A stretch of 64,000 bases of DNA, taken from the NCBI RefSeq assembly GCF_001039355.2, contig NW_019775383.1, forward strand, positions 9,798 through 73,797, read 5' to 3'. How positions within the stretch are numbered: position 1 is the first letter of the stretch; each line of letters begins with the position of its first letter. Made by a program: the position numbers and the translations under genes. Origin of the DNA: Lingula anatina. Its lineage: Eukaryota; Brachiopoda; Lingulata; Lingulida; Lingulidae. Positions 58,401-64,000 of the stretch are shown piece after piece. The notes under the pieces are model-generated. The model worked only from the letters and a program-made list of their open reading frames with translations, did no database searches and was not told the DNA's origin.

Positions 58401-60019
58401 GAGGGGGGTGTGACAAAAGTGTTGCATTAATTTTCTTTAAGGGGGACAGCAGCTGGATATGTTAGTTTTTCTATTGTTATTTTATTGAAAACTGATTGCG
58501 TCAAGTGAATATCTTTATTTTAGGTATACAGAACAGTGCATTGCCCTTACATAACACATGTTATTATGTCAGAATTAATACTGTGTAGGATAGCCACATG
58601 ATCTCAATATGGTCACCATCCTTCTAGGCATAGACTAATAAAGGTTCATTAATCTTCTGGGGGCTATATGCTGGCTCAGGCTCTGGAGCCACTTTGGATT
58701 AGGGCGTTTCTGATGAAGTACATGTACAGAAGGGGTGTATTCTTTTGTTGACATTTGTGGTAAAAACTGTCTTCTATCATTTATATTATCGTTTATATAT
58801 GAGGGATCTTCAGTGCAGGATACGTTTCAGATGCCCAGTAAACATTAACTTCGTGCCTTAGCTGATGATAACCGTAATACAAAGCTGTAAGCCGGATATC
58901 TGCCAGTTTAAAGGCTACACATGGTGCCGATATTGCTGTTGTGTTTTCTGTGTATTATTTTTTAAAAAGAAAGTCTATTTTGCCCCGCATCTCCAATTCA
59001 ATCGTATGTAAATCTACATGATGTATGCTGGCCCATTCGTTTGTAATGTGATCTACATAACAAGCTAGTGTTTGTTAACTGAGTGAACTAGATTAAGACG
59101 TAGACGTCATACTTACGGTAATGGTTCGTTCCTTCAACAGGAAAGTCGTCAACTTTTCAGATATATAATTTTGGAATCATTTTACCGTATAGAATAGAAT
59201 AGAATAGATCTAAATGGTAGACTGCTTTGCAATTGTGTTGCTACCTATCAATATGAAAGTTGTAATCCTTAGAATGTATTACTTAAAAATACAGTATCTA
59301 TACAATTCGTAATTTTCCCGACTTGAATGATCGAGCCAGTTCCGCACAATGTCTACAGGCCGACTTTGGGTTGGGCACATGTATATTACCCATGTGTAGA
59401 CCAGATGAGGGAATCACTGAAACACGGTCCGGTAATGTGCCCGGATGAAAGTTGCGTTAATGACCCTCATGTAAAGTAAGAGAAAATGTTTGGTATCGAT
59501 GATGACATACCTAATATATTCTATTTTATTTTTCAGATCCCAATTAAACGGCCGGTTTTTATTATTGGTCCCTGTCGCACTGGAACCAGTTTCCTCCAAA
59601 ACCTCTTATTCTGCGATCCGCAGAATACATGCCTCAAGTATTATGACCTTTTGCAACCAGTTGCAGATGTTGCTCCCGTCGCCGAGGACCCACGAATTTT
59701 GAAAACTACACAAAGAATAGGTTAGTAACAATAAAAATGCTATTGACTTACAGTGAGTCTAAGTAATTCTACCATGTTTGAGCTATAAACAGCCCTTATT
59801 TGTACATACAGACTTGGCATTTAATATGGAATCCTTTTTTTCAAATAATTGTTTATAATTTTTCCTATTTTGCTGACTGATAGCCTACTTTTAATTACTT
59901 TTAATAACCTCTTCGAATTCACCAGTGATGCAAAAGAAAATACATTCATTGCCTATTTTAAGTCATATGACAACCATTAAAAGGGATATTTTGGATCTCC
60001 ATATTTTCCAAATTATCAT

Positions 60020-60680
60020 CTGTAATAGAGATGCACGCTCCACAAAGGACCCTCATGTCAGTGTCTAGTTACAGCAACGGTATGTTACGCTTGGCCTCAT
60101 CTGGTTGATATTAGGACTCTCAAGCGGCTAGGCATCCCTTGGGATAGGTTTTTAGAGTTTAATCTGGAATAACATTCCAGGCATCGGTCAAAACTTGTCC
60201 AATTTGGTTCAGTATTGTTGCAGGACATGTGGGCCGTTGATTTGGCGAGTAATGACCTACCACATATTGTCAATGTGGTCCAAATATGTCGCATTTGATG
60301 ACCAAGTTAGCTGCTCGTTTCCTTGGTTCTGTAACTTATCTGCTATTAAAAGTGTGCTGTGTGAACTGGCAATCTCATTGTGGGACCCAAAATTGTTCCT
60401 AAGGTGCCCCCCTATCAAAAGATAGACAAGTGATTCCCAGATTATTCTTTTATTTGATGTAGTTCAGGTTTTCGTCAGTGACTACCTTTGTTGTTTTTTG
60501 CTCCATTGTGGTATCCACTCCAGATATTGACGCTTTCAATGACTCTAGTCACTTTAGACGCGGCATACGCTTCGTCGTAGGTATCTTCAAGATGTCTGTA
60601 AACTCGATTTTCACTAGTTTTCACATGGTCCCCAAATCATCTGGAAGGACAGTGAGTCCTGTACCCTGGTGGTAAGATTT
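60020..60680 (+). mobile_element. Degenerate Tc1-like remnant in S6 intron B
   Basis: Inverted counterpart of 46140-46720. The minus-strand frame includes KNLSQGMPSRLRVL, which resembles the Tc1 transposase end. No intact ORF. Confidence 0.45.
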
Positions 60681-61871
60681 CTATACATTGGGCGTGGCCT
60701 CTCTGTACTTTATAAATTAATGCTTAACTAATTTTGCGCACTGCAAAACTGACCGCTTGCATGCAACATTTCTAATTCTTCTGTGCAGTTGTTGGCGACA
60801 TATGGACACTTTTTTTGTCAGAACCATGCTTTGCCAAAACCAACCCAAAGGAGGGCTACCCAGTTAAATCATTGCATATTACACAATGTAGCAGTGCAAC
60901 CTCGCTATATTTCAGCCTCGACGTATAATAAAACTTCCGTATTTCAGCTTCGATGGACGAAATCGTGCCACAGTTGAAAAGCATTCACAAGTTGGATGCT
61001 GAAGGGCCATACGAGGACCATCACCTCTTTGAAAACATCGGCGTATTATAGGCACCTGCTTTCCAAGGCGGCAACAGTGGAGAGTATGTCACGTGGTATG
61101 AGGCAAGAACCAATGAGGAAATGGTTGAGGCATACCGTTTCCATAAACTGCAAACTCAGCTTATACTGAATGGTAGAGGTGAGATTTTACTCAACTGGCA
61201 CATCACACTTGCATTTCCCATCTCAACTCCATCTCACAGTTTCATGGAAAAATTAAGTTTATCTTATCCTCCCCCCCCCCCCAGCCCCGAAACATTATTG
61301 TGCAGGATTTTAATTAGTGCTCGCTTTGGTTTCAGCAGCTGCCCACAATTACCGCCGAATGGTTTTTAAGGAGAATTTCCACAGCCTTTACCTGGATGCC
61401 ATACTTCAGGTGTATCCCGACGCAATCTTCGTTCACACCTACCGCAATCCGTGTACATCCCTTGCTTCTTTTTGTTCTCTCCGTGAAACTTACAAACTCT
61501 TGGCCTATAAACATTATGATATAGATTTAGAGCAACTTGGAAGGGAAGTGTTGAATTGGGCATTTCTCCACGGTGGAATAGAGATGATGAAGTTTAGGAA
61601 GAACCACCCAGAGCTGGAGCACAGATTCATCGATATTGCGTACGACGACCTTGTTAGATCACCCATGGATGCTGTGAAGAAAATATACGATCACTTTTAC
61701 CTGGAACTGACCAACCAAGGGAAAGACAACATGGAGGCGTATGTGAAGGAAAACCCACAAAACAAATATGGCCGCCACAAGTATGAGCTTAAGCGTTATC
61801 ACCTGACAGAAGAGGAAGTTTTGGGGCACTTTAAAGAATATGTGGAGGAGTACAAAATACCATGTTCATAA

Positions 61872-62259
61872 TCAGTGTTTTCTTTCATCAGCCGCCAAAT
61901 GGTTGGAATTTTTAGATTATATTATCTTGGTAATCGATATCACGTTTTGCTTAAATAGTTCAGCGAGGAGTACAAAACACCATGTTCATAATCAGTGTTA
62001 ACTTTTATCAGCCGTCAAATGGTTGGGGTTTTTAGATCATATTCTGTTGGTAATTAATACCAAGTTTTGCTCAAATACGTTTTACCTCTCCTATAACTTT
62101 GTCACATTTACTAGGTGTCATAGTGAAACGTGGCAACAAACATATTATTTGATCAAAAGCAGTAAAGCTAGTTACATTAATAAAGTTCTTTTAATGATAC
62201 AACCGCATCTTTTGCCAATCCTACACGAAATTATTTATACTTGTTTAAAATGGTGTTTA
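61872..62259 (+). other. Duplicated S6 3' flank
   Basis: The sequence around the stop codon (GAGTACAAAATACCATGTTCATAATCAGTGTT) is repeated with its following 60 bp at about 61965-62060, so the last 20 bp of exon D and its 3' flank are tandemly duplicated. No other feature. Confidence 0.6.
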
Positions 62260-62402
62260 CCAATTACTTGTGTACTAGAAGTTTTCAAAATCCGTGTGTC
62301 TTCAACGACGTTATATTAATTGGCATATACAACTTATTCCATAAGTTCATTACATTTAAAGTATGCATTCTGCGGATCGGAGAATAAGAGGTTTTGGAGG
62401 AA
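62260..62402 (-). pseudogene. Inverted exon B fragment fused to S7
   Basis: On the minus strand this encodes FLQNLLFSDPQNA and, after a break, VVEDTRILK with stops between them. It is a decayed exon B in opposite orientation to the gene, joined directly at about 62402 to the exon A remnant of S7. Confidence 0.75.
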
Positions 62403-63475
62403 AGATTTTACCTTATTATTGAGGTGCTTTAGTGAAGACAAAGCTTTAACTTCAGCAGGGAGACAGGTGATTGAAAGACGCTTAGTTGATGTCCTGAAGA
62501 ATAGAATAACGATATCTAGACGACTGCCTTCAGTTGACTTTAGCAAGGTTAGTATTAGTACATGTACGTACATGTATTTAGATCTGAAGGGTTGTGCTGA
62601 TTTGTTGACATTTGTGGTATAAACTGTCTTGTATTATTTATATATGAAAGTTCGTCAGCGCATGACACGTTTTAGATACCCAGTAAACATAACCTCGTGG
62701 CTCAGCTAGTTTTAACCGCAATACAAAACTGTAGGCCGGATACCTGCCAGTTTTTCGGCTACACATATGGTCCTGATATTGCTGTTTTTTTTTCTGTGTA
62801 TCTTTTTTTTAAAAGAAAGTCTATTTTACCCCGCATCTCTAATCCATTCATATATTAACTTACATGATGTATAAGGGGTCATTCGGTCGTAATGTGATAG
62901 CAATAACAAAGTGCTTGGTAACTTAGTGGCCTAGTTTATAGGCACCTAGACCACCTACGTACGGTAATGGCTCGACCATTTCAACCAGGAGTCAACTTTT
63001 CAGATATGTAATTTTGGAATCATTTTATTGTATATATCGAAAATTATAAAACTAAAAGGTAGACTATTTTCTATTGTTTTGCTCCCAATCAGCATTGAAT
63101 GTTCTAATTTTAAGAATTTAAAATTTAGAATGGCCTCTCAGTGACATACAATGACATTCATTGCGAGACCATTAAAGGAATACGCGGTTTTCCTTTCATG
63201 TAGGTCCGCCATATTTAGGTCTCGGCCTTGCTAGACCTCGGCTTATCTCGATGTGAATGCTCTCATATATGTAATAAACATTTTTTTTCAGATCCCAATT
63301 AAACGGCCGGTTTTCATTATTGGCCCCTGTCGTACTGGAACTACTTTCCTCCAAAACCTCTTATTCTGCGATCCGCAGAATACATGCCTCAAGTTTTATG
63401 AACTTTTGCAACCAGTTGCAGATGTTGCTACCGTCACCGAAGACCCACGAATTTTGAAAACTACACAAAGATTAG
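62403..63475 (+). pseudogene. Sulfotransferase S7, 5'-broken and partial
   Basis: Exon A remnant 62403-62547 (FTLLLRCFSEDKAL through SRRLPSVDFSK, good donor) lacks its first 38 or so codons and start. Exon B 63292-63475 is intact: FIIGPCRTGTTFLQNLLFCD, phase 1 out, acceptor and donor canonical. Exons C and D would lie beyond 64000. The upstream part of exon A has been replaced by an inverted exon B fragment. A new or more distant first exon could still rescue the gene, which the window cannot show. Confidence 0.65.
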
Positions 63476-63619
63476 GTATGTATTATTGTAGTGACTTACA
63501 ATGAGTCTAAGTAATTGTAACATATTGGATGATTGTCATTCTGTACGACTGAGCTATAAAACAGCTCTCTATAGCTTATGTGTACACATGTAACAGATAT
63601 TTGAGTTTGCATTTAATAC

Positions 63620-64000
63620 GAAGGATATTTTGATGGCATTAAAACCACAAGACATTTTGCCTCAGTATCTTAGCTGTTAACCTTTTTTTTAAATGTTAGT
63701 CACAAGTGATATTTGTAGGATATTTTGATTGCATTAAAACCACAAGACATTTTGCATCAGTGTCTTAGCTTTAAACCTCTCTCATATGTTAGTCACAAGT
63801 GAAATTTGTAGGATATTGTGATGGCATTAAAACCACAAGACATTTTGCATCAGTGTCTTAGCTTTTAGCCTCTCTCATATGTTAGTCACAAGTGAAATTT
63901 GTAGGATATTTCGATGGTATTAAAACCACAAGACATTTTGCATCAGTGTTTTAGCTTTTAACCTCTTTTATGTGTTAGTCACAATTGGATTCAGGTGTTG
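63620..64000. repeat. Minisatellite, about 93-bp period, S7 intron B
   Basis: At least four copies of a unit with GGATATTTTGATGGCATTAA, CCACAAGACATTTTGCATCA and GTTAGTCACAAGTGAAATTT, starting near 63623, 63718, 63811 and 63904. Continues past the window end. Confidence 0.85.

Larger units (their letters stand above)
58065..61871 (+). pseudogene. Sulfotransferase S6 with in-frame stop
   Basis: Exons: 58065-58328 (A), 59537-59720 (B), 60948-61178 (C), 61336-61871 (D). Lengths and phases are as in S5 (exon A two codons longer, MSGVKPACIPLTEESILCHF). Exon B: FIIGPCRTGTSFLQNLLFCD. Exon C keeps its exact 231-bp length but has TAG at 61049-61051 (codon 184), where relatives encode Lys after NIGVF. 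This would remove exon D, which carries FKENFH, HTYRNPCTSLASFCSLRE and NPQNKYGRHKYEL. The rest is open with canonical splice sites, so the lesion is recent, a polymorphism or an assembly error. If read through, the protein would be 404 residues. Confidence 0.6.

Noticed and set aside
1-64000. CRISPR arrays, operons, prokaryotic defence systems
   Set aside because: The genes are spliced eukaryotic genes; the tandem repeats are minisatellites without spacer structure.

Overview
The window looks like a piece of an amphioxus (Branchiostoma-type) genome. The support is intron-rich genes with GT-AG junctions, a deuterostome-like Pumilio N-terminus, a ribosomal protein S8 gene carrying an intronic box C/D snoRNA, a lineage-expanded sulfotransferase cluster, and dense MITE, minisatellite and non-LTR content. 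The genus is an inference from gene content; no search was run. Two assembly gaps occur (12328-13217 and 41185-41323). All exon models below were read by hand from splice sites and reading-frame phase.

Region 1 (1-14.85 kb, minus strand): the 5' half of a Pumilio (PUM1/2-like) RNA-binding protein gene. Nine coding exons are joined in frame, and the PUF repeats lie beyond position 1. Its introns hold MITEs, a minisatellite, CT/CA repeats and the large gap.

Region 2 (16.25-19.84 kb, minus strand): a complete RPS8 gene with six coding exons and 208 codons. It has a TCTCGCGAGA promoter motif, a short 3' UTR, and in its last intron a box C/D snoRNA whose guide matches the SNORD46 target in 28S rRNA.

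Region 3 (about 20-28 kb): no gene recognised. It is a nest of long inverted-repeat (foldback) elements with four palindrome cores, plus a recent tandem duplication of about 1.97 kb whose unit carries two tRNA-like (A-box/B-box) segments.

Region 4 (29.2-64 kb): a cluster of PAPS-dependent sulfotransferase-family genes of the PF13469 type, each with four coding exons: A (N-terminal module), B (P-loop), C (linker), D (3'-phosphate-binding and C-terminal part). S1 (+) is the divergent founder-like copy. S2, S3 and S4 (-) are head-to-tail copies about 6.7 kb apart. S5, S6 and S7 (+) are a second tandem set. S1 and S2 converge. Duplications have left spare or broken first exons. S6 has an in-frame stop. 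S7 begins with a rearranged exon A/exon B chimera and runs off the window. Transposons (a 5'-truncated non-LTR element, another non-LTR 3' end with a Tc1-like element nested in it) sit in the first introns. An ACGT-rich minisatellite separates the minus and plus sets.

The sulfotransferases would transfer sulfate from PAPS to unknown acceptors. Pumilio would act in cytoplasmic mRNA repression, and RPS8 and its snoRNA in ribosome assembly. I saw no sign of a functional pathway linking the three loci.
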